Assembly: GCF_000003605.2 (NCBI RefSeq)
Contig: NW_003107091.1
Span: 117,934 to 139,886, forward strand
Direction: 5' to 3'
Length of the DNA: 21,953 bases
DNA from: Saccoglossus kowalevskii
Lineage: Eukaryota > Hemichordata > Enteropneusta > Harrimaniidae
Below are positions 17,801-21,735 of the stretch, piece by piece. Position 1 is the stretch's first letter; the number at the start of each line of letters is the position of its first letter. A program made the position numbers and the translations under genes. The notes below the pieces were generated by a model that was not told the origin of the DNA, ran no database searches, and worked only from the letters and a program-made list of their open reading frames with translations.

Positions 17801-20281
17801 AAAATAAAATTCGCTGGATTTTATTTTCACCGAATCATCCCTTCAGCAAAAATAAATTCCAAGCGAAAATAAAGTATTCTACAGTATGTGAAATATTTAA
17901 TGCAGAATGATTTGTATAATATGTGTTACTTTTTTTTCTAATGGCAGAAAAACTTGGAAGATAAAATCAAATCAATGACTGGTGGAACAGATCAAAAGAA
18001 ATCTTACGTTGAATCGTTGAAAAAACGAGTAACGGCACTGACCACTGAAAAACACCAGTATGAGGAGCTGTACTTTAAAGCAAATACAGAACTAGAAAAG
18101 AAGGTAACAGGTCTTTTGTAGTTTTTTATGTAAAATTTGAATTTCAGTATTTTACAACCCATACGATTTAATTTGCTTTGTAGTCATTTCCAAACTTCAC
18201 TTGTGGTTTGAAATTTTAAGGTTATTTTGAGGATACCGCAAAGTATGCATAAAGCCAGTACAGCTGAAGTATCGGCCGACGCGCAGGGTACTGTCTGAGT
18301 GCATACTTTGCGGTACACTTGTAATAACCTTATTATTATATATCTTTTCCTCTCAAAGATACATCATGGGAATGTCGAAATCAAAAAAAGTTTAGAACAG
18401 ATTTAGCGACTTCTTTGTATGGGGTCAGATCAAACCCTGGGGGCTGCCATGTTTGTTTTTATTATTAGAGGATACTTATGCGCTTAATTGTTCCATATTT
18501 GGGGAATTCACATCTCCTAATATGGTAGGATGAAAATACCTCGTAAAATACCGCAAAATTACGACATGCTGTAACTTATTGTGTTACGATGTATAATAAT
18601 TAATAATGCATATTTGCGAATTGTAGGTAATATTTGAAAAACGTATTCTGCATCACTTACAGGTGAATCTTTGTGATTTCACATTTGTTGAAATGACATT
18701 TACTAACGTCAACAAATACATGCATGTTCTGATGGTTATGTAATAAATAATATTTAATTATATTATGTATTTAAATTATTCAGAACCATCAATAAAAGTT
18801 GTTATAATTGAGTGTAATGCATGTACTTGATATTCCAAAGACATCTAATTGCATTACTGATGAATTGTACTTGCATGACTGGAATTGACAATAGTTTTAC
18901 AGTAAGGTCTACAAACCCATCACTGAAAATAATGACTTAATTTTAATGTTTTTTGCATGTGCTTCATTTCAGACCAAACAGCTGATATCTGCACAGAACC
19001 GGAAAACTGAAGCGGAGAATACGGCAGTAGAACTGGAGACAGCTGCTGCACAACAATTACATGGTTTAGCTAGCCGTAGTGAATCGACTATTGAAACTAT
19101 TAAAGGAAAACTGAAAAAATCTCACGCCAGAATACAGGAACTCAACCAGTTTGTTAAAGTGAGTAAATGTAAATTGAAGTAGTGTAAAATCTGTATTATA
19201 ATTTGCGGCTTCTATTAAAATTGTATATTGCAACAGAGGAGATACGGTTTCTATTAGGGCATCTACACATATGAGAAATGATGAATTTTTGGTTTTTCAA
19301 TTGTTAAAAAAAAAAATGGGTGCGACTTCCATTAGGGATGCAGCTTCTAATTAAACAGTAGTATGGTTCAGTACATTTACTAATATCTTCTATATTCCAG
19401 TTGGTAGCACAAACTGATATTGAAATCATTGATTTATTTAGACAAAAAAACTCATTCCTAATTCAGTATTTGTTTTTAATAATACAGGATATTTTTTTTA
19501 GTTTTTAGCAAGTGAACTGTTGAACCAAGTCCATGACGCAAGAGATCTAGTGAAACAAGCCAAAAAGTCGAAATTAAAGAACGGTTTAACAACCGGTGTT
19601 TCGATGAGTAAAGCGCATTCATTGGCCTCGTCTATTCTGAATATGAGCGAAACAGACATAGAAGATTTTATGAATTCAACTGATGGAACGTTTGACGAAG
19701 AAATGGTAAGTTGTAAATTGAAGAAAATTTTCAAAAAAATTGAAGAAAATTACACAATAGTCTGTAGCAGTGAATTTGACCCGAGTACTCGATACAGTGA
19801 CTCACACAAATTCATGTCACTTCATCTTATTTGGCAATGTTGTATTTTTATACTCTATGTATTGATAATAATGACAAATTGAGTCTTTGAAAGACTTGAA
19901 AGTCTTTTCCTGGTGAGGTGCATGTTCGACCATAGCTTGTGGTGTGATGAAAGTGTGATTTTCATACAAATGTTGAGCTCCAGCTTCGTTACAGCGCCCT
20001 CTATAACTGCTGAATATACCGGTAAAGAGTAGCACACTGGAGAACACATTTTTCTTGTGCATCTAAATTTCTTTCTTGTATACTTACAACAATATGGTTA
20101 TTTGCAGGCCGCGGAAGGACTGGATGATCATCGTAGAGACAGCGAATGGCACAGAAGATGGCAAGCGGTTCTCAGCTCTAAAGTCCCATTTGCCAAACAG
20201 CTGATGGAAGTTTTGATGGAGAAAGTCAGCGAAAGAGATCAACTGTTATCTAAAGTAGAATTATCACAACCATTAAAATAA
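2699..20281 (+). CDS. CNTLN: Centlein homologue, 24 exons, 5' end outside the window
   Basis: Joined exons: 2699-2808, 2988-3040, 3643-3768, 4231-4331, 5766-5838, 6249-6416, 6846-6964, 7674-7799, 8239-8425, 8928-9016, 9684-9840, 11048-11139, 11368-11539, 11840-11948, 13092-13184, 13840-13973, 14285-14415, 16088-16264, 16710-16807, 17118-17226, 17948-18103, 18973-19158, 19502-19705, 20108-20281. All introns are GT-AG and phases agree at every junction except for one lost base inside exon 17. The product, about 1,047 residues here, is mainly heptad-rich coiled coil with a Ser/Arg/Pro linker near residues 130-205 and another near 467-625. Blocks resembling vertebrate centlein occur in the same order to the C-terminus. 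Known for the family: centlein sits at the proximal centriole, binds C-Nap1/CEP250 and CEP68 in the centrosome linker, and supports the sperm head-tail junction. Role in this organism is inferred from homology. Residue numbers used below count from the first full codon in exon 1. Confidence 0.92.
2988..3040 (+). CDS. CNTLN: CNTLN exon 2 (residues 37-54)
   Basis: Acceptor TTTTCAG; the split ATC codon is followed by MKNQEEAHTMESSSLQS, matching the vertebrate block with NQEDVHTAES. The donor is GTAAGA. At 53 bp this is the shortest exon. It abuts the tandemly duplicated intron segment that starts at 3042. Confidence 0.9.
3042..3262. repeat. Tandem duplication, about 106-bp unit, in intron 2
   Basis: Unit 1 (3042-3147) and unit 2 (3158-3262) both run from TAAGATATTTCACCTCCAG to AAAATAACTTT with only a few differences and a 10-bp AT spacer. 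Each unit carries CTTTGCAG and TCTCTCAG strings that look like 3' splice sites. Unit 1 begins one base into the exon 2 donor. Confidence 0.9.
3263..3642. other. Rest of intron 2
   Basis: No exon is seen between the tandem duplication and the exon 3 acceptor. The stretch contains one CTCF-like GAGGGCGC site (3584-3597), listed separately. Reading frames here have no supporting motif or phase. Confidence 0.6.
3584..3597 (+). promoter_or_regulatory. CTCF-core-like site
   Basis: ACACTAGAGGGCGC matches the bilaterian CTCF core CCASYAGRKGGCRS at every position except the first. Binding is not shown by sequence alone. Confidence 0.35.
3643..3768 (+). CDS. CNTLN: CNTLN exon 3 (residues 55-96)
   Basis: Acceptor TTTGTTTTCAG and donor GTGAGT bound a phase 0-0 exon of 42 codons. 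It begins MYSDLNSRYQALKADFDNSE, the counterpart of the vertebrate LYNELHICFETTKSNEA segment, and runs on to VNFAPWDA. The internal ATG is not the gene start. Confidence 0.9.
3769..4230. other. Intron 3, nothing recognised
   Basis: AT-rich noncoding sequence with normal splice signals at both ends. I see no repeat family, RNA gene or phase-compatible extra exon. Confidence 0.6.
4231..4331 (+). CDS. CNTLN: CNTLN exon 4 (residues 97-129)
   Basis: Acceptor TTTTTATTCAG leads into EVQVCESCVINECKMTSLQ, then TEVDLLKERLKEKS. The second half is the coiled coil equivalent to the vertebrate LQDQLLQKEQENAKLKEKL segment. The exon ends in phase 2 with an unusual donor, GTATCTTTA. The CxxC pair in CESC is not a recognised motif. 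Confidence 0.88.
4556..4689. mobile_element. Degenerate foldback related to the 15849-16059 element
   Basis: TCATTCACTGGATTTTT (from 4561) pairs imperfectly with AAACCCAGTGAATAATGCAT upstream of 4690. The same CACTGGGTTT / AAACCCAGTGAATAA arms occur in the clearer element at 15849-16059, so this is probably an old copy of that family. Confidence 0.4.
5089..5298 (-). CDS. Nested antisense ORF with ZAD-like zinc-binding pattern
   Basis: This 69-residue frame starts MAACRLCADSPGV at an ATG in strong initiation context (ACAATGG) and ends in LTKLTRQITCRLV. Cysteines 4, 7, 50 and 53 form C-x2-C-x42-C-x2-C, with CRLC at the start and YLCKPCFSKL at the end. That layout is typical of ZAD-type and related N-terminal zinc-coordinating domains. 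It lies antisense within intron 4, behind a GC-rich stretch with CCAAT boxes. No clear donor follows the domain, and it ends at a stop, so it may be the first exon of a larger gene, a truncated gene or a transposon-derived remnant. Function is unknown; the zinc-domain call is inferred from Cys spacing and flanking residues. Confidence 0.45.
   Translation of the reverse strand: MAACRLCADSPGVKNRRSMFVNTFPIFVIPMLKIICGQVNENHRMFKYLCKPCFSKLTKLTRQITCRLV
5299..5480 (-). promoter_or_regulatory. Candidate TATA-less promoter for the antisense ORF
   Basis: Upstream of the antisense ATG are two CCAAT boxes in opposite orientation (5328-5334 and 5356-5362), an E2F-like TTGGCGCGCC (5347-5356), an AP-1 consensus TGACTCA (5365-5371), and CpG-rich sequence near 5405-5425. 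No TATA box is placed suitably. Promoter activity is inferred. Confidence 0.35.
5328..5361. repeat. Inverted repeat pairing CCAAT and GC boxes
   Basis: GATTGGTAGCGCCA (5328-5341) and TGGCGCGCCCAATC (5348-5361) are inverted repeats with 12 of 14 positions paired and a 6-bp loop. Each arm contains a CCAAT box and a GCGC core. Confidence 0.7.
5490..5765. other. 3' part of intron 4
   Basis: The motif ACAGTGGTCC / ACAGTGATCC repeats around 5510-5540 in a short degenerate array. Otherwise the stretch is AT-rich and ends in the U12-like branch site and acceptor. Confidence 0.5.
5766..5838 (+). CDS. CNTLN: CNTLN exon 5 (residues 130-154)
   Basis: Acceptor TTATTAG; one base completes a split Arg codon, then LIYAMDKEDPDKEYDLSL and TRSKRR. 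The donor is GTGAGA. The exon is charged linker rather than coiled coil. It is supported by phase on both sides more than by similarity. Confidence 0.8.
5839..6248. other. Intron 5, nothing recognised
   Basis: AT-rich noncoding sequence. A small palindrome, GATGCAAAGCATC, occurs near 6080. No exon or mobile element is seen. Confidence 0.55.
6249..6416 (+). CDS. CNTLN: CNTLN exon 6 (residues 155-210), SRSLSP linker
   Basis: A phase 0-0 exon of 56 codons with acceptor TATTTTAG and donor GTATGT. It encodes a Ser/Arg/Pro-rich linker containing RSRSLSPMRA and SSPKQRRSAG, then the start of a helix, DDLEKLLKLK. Vertebrate centlein has KRSRSLSPKSS at the same place followed by a similar helix. The SP dipeptides are plausible kinase sites (inference). 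Confidence 0.92.
6417..6845. other. Intron 6 with a dispersed repeat copy
   Basis: About 55 bp at 6716-6770, including ATGCGTTGTATATGTTGC, is similar to 13252-13312 in intron 15. No other feature is recognised. Confidence 0.5.
6846..6964 (+). CDS. CNTLN: CNTLN exon 7 (residues 211-249)
   Basis: Acceptor ATATTACAG leads to NAEIEDLRAAHDRRLARLRA, then LQHNYNILKEQIKTYEEEN. This matches the vertebrate DELRDAHEKRKERLQMLQTN block and the following AVKEQLKQWEEG. The donor is GTGAGA and the exon ends in phase 2. Strong coiled coil. Confidence 0.95.
6965..7673. other. Intron 7 with ATGGCC-rich repeat sequence
   Basis: AAAATGGCCGACTAGTGGCCATTTT-like palindromic sequence lies near 7228-7252 with 9-bp perfect arms. 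Related strings (TGGCCGAATGGCAGCC; TTCAAAATGGCAGG) follow near 7356 and 7484. ATTGG occurs three times in about 90 bp near 7065-7130. This is probably a decayed dispersed repeat; no exon is seen. Confidence 0.45.
7674..7799 (+). CDS. CNTLN: CNTLN exon 8 (residues 250-291), VWNELAYFK block
   Basis: After a split Ser codon the exon reads GRKKKKMHRSDPRKLQQEDS, then DSVWNELAYFKGHNRNLLME. The vertebrate protein has IKRADPQQLRQEDSDAVWNE and LAYFKRENQELM at this point, the best conserved region in the window. The lysine run is a possible nuclear-localisation or acidic-surface-binding patch. The donor GTCGGT is weak, but the phase joins exon 9 correctly. Confidence 0.96.
7800..8238. other. Intron 8, nothing clearly recognised
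   Basis: AT-rich noncoding sequence. Weak inverted similarity between about 7867-7890 and 7915-7935 is too imperfect to call an element. Confidence 0.5.
8239..8425 (+). CDS. CNTLN: CNTLN exon 9 (residues 292-354)
   Basis: Acceptor TTTCTAG; the split Arg is followed by MNLQEELDLLKVQTAADAAH, matching vertebrate MNLEEELDELKVHISIDKAA. Long heptad-rich coiled coil ends in ISEQKRK at donor GTAACA. The ATG near the exon start is internal to the protein. Confidence 0.95.
8426..8927. other. Intron 9, largely a miniature transposon
   Basis: The intron contains the foldback element at 8661-8872. Nothing else is recognised in the flanks. Confidence 0.6.
8661..8872. mobile_element. MITE, CTGTARAATACTTTATTTT family, copy 1
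   Basis: The left end reads TACTGTAAAATACTTTATTT. The right end is its inverted complement with few mismatches, about 26 bp, and both ends are bordered by TA. The 212-bp interior has no coding sequence. TA target duplications and CTGT-type ends suggest a nonautonomous Tc1/mariner-like element. Related copies are at 11980, 15640 and 17699. Confidence 0.8.
8928..9016 (+). CDS. CNTLN: CNTLN exon 10 (residues 355-383)
   Basis: Acceptor TATTTGTAG; the exon reads IKSLEKLLERLESESNDLID, then ERDNLVKEK. It is coiled coil, with donor GTCAGT, ending in phase 2. The corresponding vertebrate segment is VTELENRLKSFEKRSRKLKE. Confidence 0.88.
9017..9683. other. Intron 10, no element recognised
   Basis: Noncoding AT-rich sequence with one GAGGGCGC motif at 9395-9404. 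The acceptor of exon 11 (TCATAAAG) has a weak pyrimidine tract. Confidence 0.5.
9684..9840 (+). CDS. CNTLN: CNTLN exon 11 (residues 384-436)
   Basis: The split Arg is followed by NLKNEISRLKQELLEKDGEV and then KENHYLTKKLRQRKLSRNKA. The vertebrate counterpart is KLMKENDFLKSLLKQQQEDT and onward. The acceptor is weak, but phase and similarity on both sides fix it. The donor is GTAAGT. The C-terminal third is strongly basic (KLRQRKLSRNKARRCK). Confidence 0.88.
9841..11047. other. Intron 11 with an old foldback
   Basis: The element at 9961-10190 is the only structure recognised. The remainder to the acceptor is AT-rich noncoding sequence. Exons 11 and 12 join in phase and match the continuous vertebrate segment, so no exon appears to be missed. 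Confidence 0.6.
9961..10190. mobile_element. Degenerate foldback element with TA flanks
   Basis: The left end TACTGTAAAACATGTCTTTT resembles the inverted complement of the right end, TTCAACATGTTTTATAATA. TTCGCTAA recurs inside in both orientations. A central TTCAAAATGGCCGCCAA is present. It is probably another TA-flanked miniature element, diverged from those at 8661 and 15849. Confidence 0.55.
11048..11139 (+). CDS. CNTLN: CNTLN exon 12 (residues 437-466), DGWEEIS block
   Basis: Acceptor CATTACAG; the exon reads HQRALNRSIQHMSALFSDFD, then EDGWEEISTD. Vertebrate centlein has HHTVLNHSIKVMSNVFENLS followed by KDGWEDVSES, a diagnostic match. The donor is GTACGA; ends in phase 2. Confidence 0.95.
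11368..11539 (+). CDS. CNTLN: CNTLN exon 13 (residues 467-524), Arg/Ser linker
   Basis: After a split Ser the exon reads GGEETGDSLGDRIVRTATSP. It continues to LDRSLRRRRRRHDSSGR, then SISPRSITKPSKRQ. It has acceptor TACTCTAG and donor GTGAGC. The run of six arginines is encoded by an (AGA)n tract. Disordered linker with two SP sites; vertebrate similarity is limited to the acidic start. Confidence 0.88.
11540..11839. other. Intron 13, nothing recognised
   Basis: It starts with a short imperfect CATC/TATC microsatellite around 11555-11600, followed by unremarkable noncoding sequence. Confidence 0.5.
11840..11948 (+). CDS. CNTLN: CNTLN exon 14 (residues 525-560)
   Basis: Acceptor TTGTTCTAG; the exon reads AASIHGHIKRLAKRYEVNES, then ERKLKWSNIGVQTDDE. 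It ends in phase 1 at donor GTATTG. The helix plus acidic tail is consistent with linker in this part of centlein. Call rests on splice signals and open phase. Confidence 0.82.
11980..12150. mobile_element. MITE, CTGTARAATACTTTATTTT family, copy 2
   Basis: The left end TACTGTAGAATATTTTATTT and the right end CCAAGCGAAAATAAAGTA are inverted. The outermost right bases are lost or altered. The GCTGGAATTAATTTTCGCTG interior matches the copy at 8661. It begins about 31 bp after the exon 14 donor. Confidence 0.75.
12232..12498. mobile_element. Foldback element with about 34-bp imperfect terminal repeats
   Basis: The left end TACCGTGTTCACATGTGTGC aligns with the inverted complement of the right end, TACTGTGTTGACACACGTGC. 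The similarity continues into AGCTGG / AGCCGG. TA flanks both ends. No coding capacity. Probably a nonautonomous TA-target DNA transposon. Confidence 0.5.
12640..12776 (+). pseudogene. Broken Tc1-like transposase N-terminal fragment
   Basis: One frame reads KRVGREFSEKSMRIL to a stop at 12685-12687. An overlapping frame from 12684 reads MNGKSFTEISNTVGVSKSTV and ends at 12776. Together they resemble the first helix-turn-helix of Tc1/mariner-type transposases (GR-x-LSE...GKS-x-x-EIA...GVSKSTV). The shift, the stops and the absence of a catalytic domain show it is dead. The family call is by motif resemblance. Confidence 0.5.
13092..13184 (+). CDS. CNTLN: CNTLN exon 15, candidate cassette exon (residues 561-591)
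   Basis: A good acceptor (TTCATTTCACAG) and donor (GTAAGG) bound 93 bp that is open in the required phase and phase 1 at both ends. It encodes PRPCNHLTVIGVGDNSVTDY, then TNNTTIDTTI. Exons 14 and 16 also join in frame without it, so it could be skipped. I find no clear vertebrate counterpart. Confidence 0.6.
13185..13839. other. Intron 15 with a dispersed repeat copy
   Basis: About 60 bp at 13252-13312, including ATGCGTTGTATACGTTGC, resembles 6716-6770 in intron 6. Nothing else is recognised. Confidence 0.5.
13840..13973 (+). CDS. CNTLN: CNTLN exon 16 (residues 592-636)
   Basis: Acceptor TCTATTGCAG; after a split Val codon the exon reads RRRDIATSPHMGLAKLGKSL, and ends MSSLKQRLGSLQQQ. The vertebrate segment ends ILLRERIISLQQQN. 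The donor is GTACAG, phase 0. The basic linker gives way to coiled coil here. Confidence 0.9.
13974..14284. repeat. Intron 16, dispersed-repeat fragment
   Basis: A (TAG)n run at 13988-14002 is followed by sequence containing GGCCGGATGCCCTTCCTGAC near 14100. That string is familiar to me from dispersed repeats in several animal genomes, but I cannot name the family. No coding sequence is seen. Confidence 0.35.
14285..14415 (+). CDS. CNTLN: CNTLN exon 17, frame broken at an A6 run (residues 637-680)
   Basis: Acceptor TATTTTCAG and donor GTAGGT are good. Entering in phase 0 the exon reads VTVLRDSKACYKKV then TGA at 14327-14329. From 14323 the -1 frame reads SLNDEKESKEHLQSDLSVSN, then QRLKISKQTIQ. 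The latter matches vertebrate VSDQRFQTSRQTI. The exon is 131 bp where 132 would keep phase. A seventh A in the run at 14318-14323 would make both halves continuous and give the same length as the vertebrate block. Assembly error, a real 1-bp deletion, and slippage at the A run are all possible. Confidence 0.88.
15640..15785. mobile_element. MITE, CTGTARAATACTTTATTTT family, partial copy 3
   Basis: The left end TACTGTAGAATACTTTATTT is intact and followed by the TCGCTTGATATTAATTTTTGCT interior. The right end is rearranged or lost: GTGAAAATAAAATCCA near 15700 and ATAAAATCCAGCGAA near 15770 are all that remain. Confidence 0.6.
15849..16059. mobile_element. MITE, CTGTAAAATG family, complete
   Basis: The left arm TACTGTAAAATGACTAATTT, then CACTGGGTTTAA, is inverted at the right end as TTAAAACCCAGTGAATAATT, then AACCATTTTACAGTA. 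The terminal repeats are about 35 bp and bordered by TA. Inner CACTGGGTTTTAA copies add further pairing. Noncoding, likely Tc1/mariner-type nonautonomous. Confidence 0.8.
16088..16264 (+). CDS. CNTLN: CNTLN exon 18 (residues 681-739)
   Basis: Acceptor TTCTTATCAG; the exon reads KLTQELDNSQAAKETLERQL and ends ESEWKQLESKLK. The vertebrate protein has KLNLDLAGLRKEKEDLLKKL and later LEMKQLQYKLK. The exon is phase 0-0, with donor GTGAGT. Coiled coil interrupted by a Gly/Asn/Pro linker (KLPTSGNGNKR). Confidence 0.92.
16265..16709. other. Intron 18, one CTCF-like site
   Basis: GCGCCCTCTGTTGA at 16541-16554 is the reverse complement of a CTCF-core-like AGAGGGCGC site. Otherwise unremarkable AT-rich sequence. 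Confidence 0.5.
16710..16807 (+). CDS. CNTLN: CNTLN exon 19 (residues 740-771)
   Basis: Acceptor TTATCACAG; the exon reads NSTTEISKQASVIKTFKSEN, then ESHSEQIKTLQE. It matches vertebrate NATNELTKQSSNVKTLKFEL. The donor is GTAAGT, phase 2. Coiled coil. Confidence 0.93.
16808..17117. other. Intron 19, nothing recognised
   Basis: Short intron with strong splice signals. Open frames cross its 3' end into exon 20 but are not supported as coding in the intron part. Confidence 0.6.
17118..17226 (+). CDS. CNTLN: CNTLN exon 20 (residues 772-808), ERDIT block
   Basis: Acceptor TTCTTTTTAG; after a split Lys the exon reads INKLERDITQKRTLIEDLRS. Vertebrate centlein has ISRMERDITMKRHLIEDLKF here, among the closest matches in the window. 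The donor is GTAAGT, phase 0. Confidence 0.96.
17227..17947. other. Intron 20, contains a miniature transposon
   Basis: The foldback at 17699-17886 ends about 60 bp before exon 21. The remainder is noncoding with nothing recognised. Confidence 0.6.
17699..17886. mobile_element. MITE, CTGTARAATACTTTATTTT family, copy 4
   Basis: Left end TACTGTGGAATACTTTATTT and right end GCGAAAATAAAGTATTCTAC then AGTA are inverted over about 26 bp with one mismatch, bordered by TA. The interior shares TTGTATGGAATTTATTTTCA and GTGAAATATA(A)GAAAAAA with the copy at 8661. It is the best preserved copy. Confidence 0.85.
17948..18103 (+). CDS. CNTLN: CNTLN exon 21 (residues 809-860)
   Basis: Acceptor TCTAATGGCAG; the exon reads KNLEDKIKSMTGGTDQKKSY, then VESLKKRVTALTTEKHQYEE, then LYFKANTELEKK. 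The vertebrate protein has SIDSLKQRLNVAVKEKSQYE and QMYQKSKEELEKK. The exon is phase 0-0, with donor GTAACA. Coiled coil. Confidence 0.95.
18104..18972. other. Intron 21 with a short foldback
   Basis: The element at 18217-18332 is the only clear structure. The rest is AT-rich, with no exon expected between the in-phase neighbours. Confidence 0.6.
18217..18332. mobile_element. 116-bp foldback, TAAGGTTATT ends
   Basis: TAAGGTTATT, then TACCGCAAAGTATGCA, pairs with TGCATACTTTGCGGTA, then AATAACCTTA. A 6-7 bp bulge lies at the same place in each arm and the loop is CpG-bearing (about 18251-18299). TA lies at both outer ends. It looks like a very small nonautonomous DNA transposon or a structured hairpin. 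Confidence 0.7.
18973..19158 (+). CDS. CNTLN: CNTLN exon 22 (residues 861-922)
   Basis: Acceptor TTCATTTCAG; the exon reads TKQLISAQNRKTEAENTAVE, then LETAAAQQLHGLASRSESTI, and ends IQELNQFVK. Vertebrate centlein has IETAASKQLQELALQSEQVL and VEEFTTFVK. The exon is phase 0-0, with donor GTGAGT. Strong coiled coil. Confidence 0.96.
19159..19501. repeat. Intron 22, degenerate CTTCTATTAGGG repeats
   Basis: GCGGCTTCTATTAAA (19205), ACGGTTTCTATTAGGG (about 19244), GCGACTTCCATTAGGG (about 19322) and GCAGCTTCTAATTAAA (about 19340) are related strings. They suggest a decayed short tandem or dispersed repeat. Confidence 0.35.
19502..19705 (+). CDS. CNTLN: CNTLN exon 23 (residues 923-990), ASSILN block
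   Basis: Acceptor ATTTTTTTTAG; the exon reads FLASELLNQVHDARDLVKQA, then a Lys-rich linker, then SKAHSLASSILNMSETDIED. The vertebrate block is HKAQTLAASILNISRSDLEE. An alternative AG at 19507-19508 would remove 7 nt and break the frame, so the first AG is used. The donor is GTAAGT, phase 0. Confidence 0.96.
19706..20107. other. Intron 23, one CTCF-like site
   Basis: GCGCCCTCTA at 19994-20003 is an inverted GAGGGCGC motif. No other feature is seen. Confidence 0.5.
20108..20281 (+). CDS. CNTLN: CNTLN exon 24, C-terminus and stop (residues 991-1047)
   Basis: Acceptor TATTTGCAG; the exon reads AAEGLDDHRRDSEWHRRWQA, then VPFAKQLMEVLMEKVSERDQ, and ends at TAA (20279-20281). Vertebrate centlein ends with a similar NDKEW...LPFASYLLEAVLEKINEKKK segment followed by a short tail, so the C-terminus is close to full length. 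Confidence 0.96.
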   Translation, partial: AAEGLDDHRRDSEWHRRWQAVLSSKVPFAKQLMEVLMEKVSERDQLLSKVELSQPLK

Positions 20282-20729
20282 TGCAAATCTGTTGATAATC
20301 TAACAGGTTAAGATTAGAATACAGTACTAAGAGATTTTTTTTTTTTAAATAAGTGAAAAATGAATTAAACATTTAAAATATTTTTTTGATTTCTTCTATT
20401 AGGTGTTATATGGGAGGTGAAACTGAATGAAAATGTTATTTAGTCTATTTATGTAAAAATTATTGTAAATTTCTATAATTTTCATTTTTGAGTATAATGG
20501 AATGATTTTATCAGGAAATAATAACATGCTGTCATAAAAGATTTTCTTTGACAGACTGCCCTCTATGGCATAAAAACAAAACTGATAAAACAAATCCTGT
20601 TTGTCAGTATGAGAAACCTGTCTAAAGTGCTGTGTCTATACCATTCTTCAACCAAAGAGTTGAATTTTGTTTTTAATTTACATAATTTTTTTTTTAATTT
20701 AAATATTGTAAATATTTGTAAATTATTAT

Positions 20730-20735
20730 AATAAA
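20730..20735 (+). terminator. First canonical poly(A) signal after the stop
   Basis: AATAAA about 450 nt after the stop codon, followed by T/G-rich TTTGGATTTTTATTGG, the arrangement expected at a cleavage site. Confidence 0.5.
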
Positions 20736-21562
20736 TTTGGATTTTTATTGGCAACCTGCATGCAAGTGAAATAACATTGCTTCGGTACAAACATTCAAAA
20801 AAGATATTGTAATTGCTGAATATTTTATATTCATTGGGCCAGACTTTTATTATCCCTTGTTTCGCGAACCCGCCAAATAAACAGGAGCCGAAAATGAAAA
20901 AAAAAAAATTATTTCGGCGTAATTTCTCATAAGTGCAAAAAATTTCTAAAAAAAACTTATTTTTATCTTCCTTTTTTTCCCCGCCCACCGTATAACAAAC
21001 CCAAGTTGCATTTTTGTGCCACGGTGGAAGTATCATGATCAAAGTACCGAAGTCTCACGCAGATGAGAAACAAGGTTATACATGGAATAAAATTTTATTT
21101 CATCCTTCCGATCAATGATTTCATTTACAATTCTTTGAGAATCACACAAATCTAATGGAAAAAAGAATTAATTTTTTTTTTTTTCCCGCCCTCCTCAAAA
21201 AAATGTCCTTATTAAAACTCTAGAAACAAGGAATAAAAAAACGTCGGGCCTTGCTTATGATAAAGTCCAATGCCATCTTTATCAAAACTTGCTTCATGCA
21301 ATAAATGCATAGCTTAAATACAACATTTACCTAATAACCCTGTTTCATTTTAATGGTTTTAATAAATGGTTTTATCAATTTATAAATTCATAAATAAAAT
21401 CAAAGTAATGAAATGTAGATTCTGTCAAATATTGGTTTGTATTCATTCTGATACCACAAGGATCGTGGCCGTCCACTGTGTCGGAATATTTTCTCATCTA
21501 TATTTTTCTATGCACATTTTTTTCAAGTTTTTGTATTATGTGATGTTATAACAATGTAATTT

Positions 21563-21568
21563 AATAAA
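21563..21568 (+). terminator. Distal AATAAA poly(A) candidate
   Basis: AATAAAGC about 1.28 kb after the stop, within TTTAATAAAGCATGTGAC. It could define a longer 3' UTR form. Confidence 0.25.
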
Positions 21569-21735
21569 GCATGTGACATACGCGAAATTCTAAACTTTTA
21601 TTATGTGATCTTTAACTTCTGAATTTGGTTCACCGTCACGTTTCCGATCCTGAAGAAAAAAAGCTGAGCGCTTTCAGGAGAGGGTTCTGTATTTTTGTAC
21701 CCAAATATAAAATGTGACTCAATAAACCCAAAAAC

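Larger units (their letters stand above)
20282..21735. other. CNTLN 3' UTR and downstream sequence
   Basis: AT-rich sequence with several AATAAA hexamers (20730, 21086, 21361, 21563) and long T or A runs. No downstream gene is recognised on either strand. Where the 3' UTR ends cannot be fixed from sequence. Confidence 0.55.

Noticed and set aside
19502-19508. Alternative acceptor 7 nt downstream in exon 23
   Set aside because: Loss of 7 nt breaks the frame of a strongly conserved exon.
20563-21042. Long minus-strand open frame downstream of CNTLN
   Set aside because: AT-rich, Lys/Phe/Asn-biased composition, no motif, no start or splice support; overlaps the likely 3' UTR.
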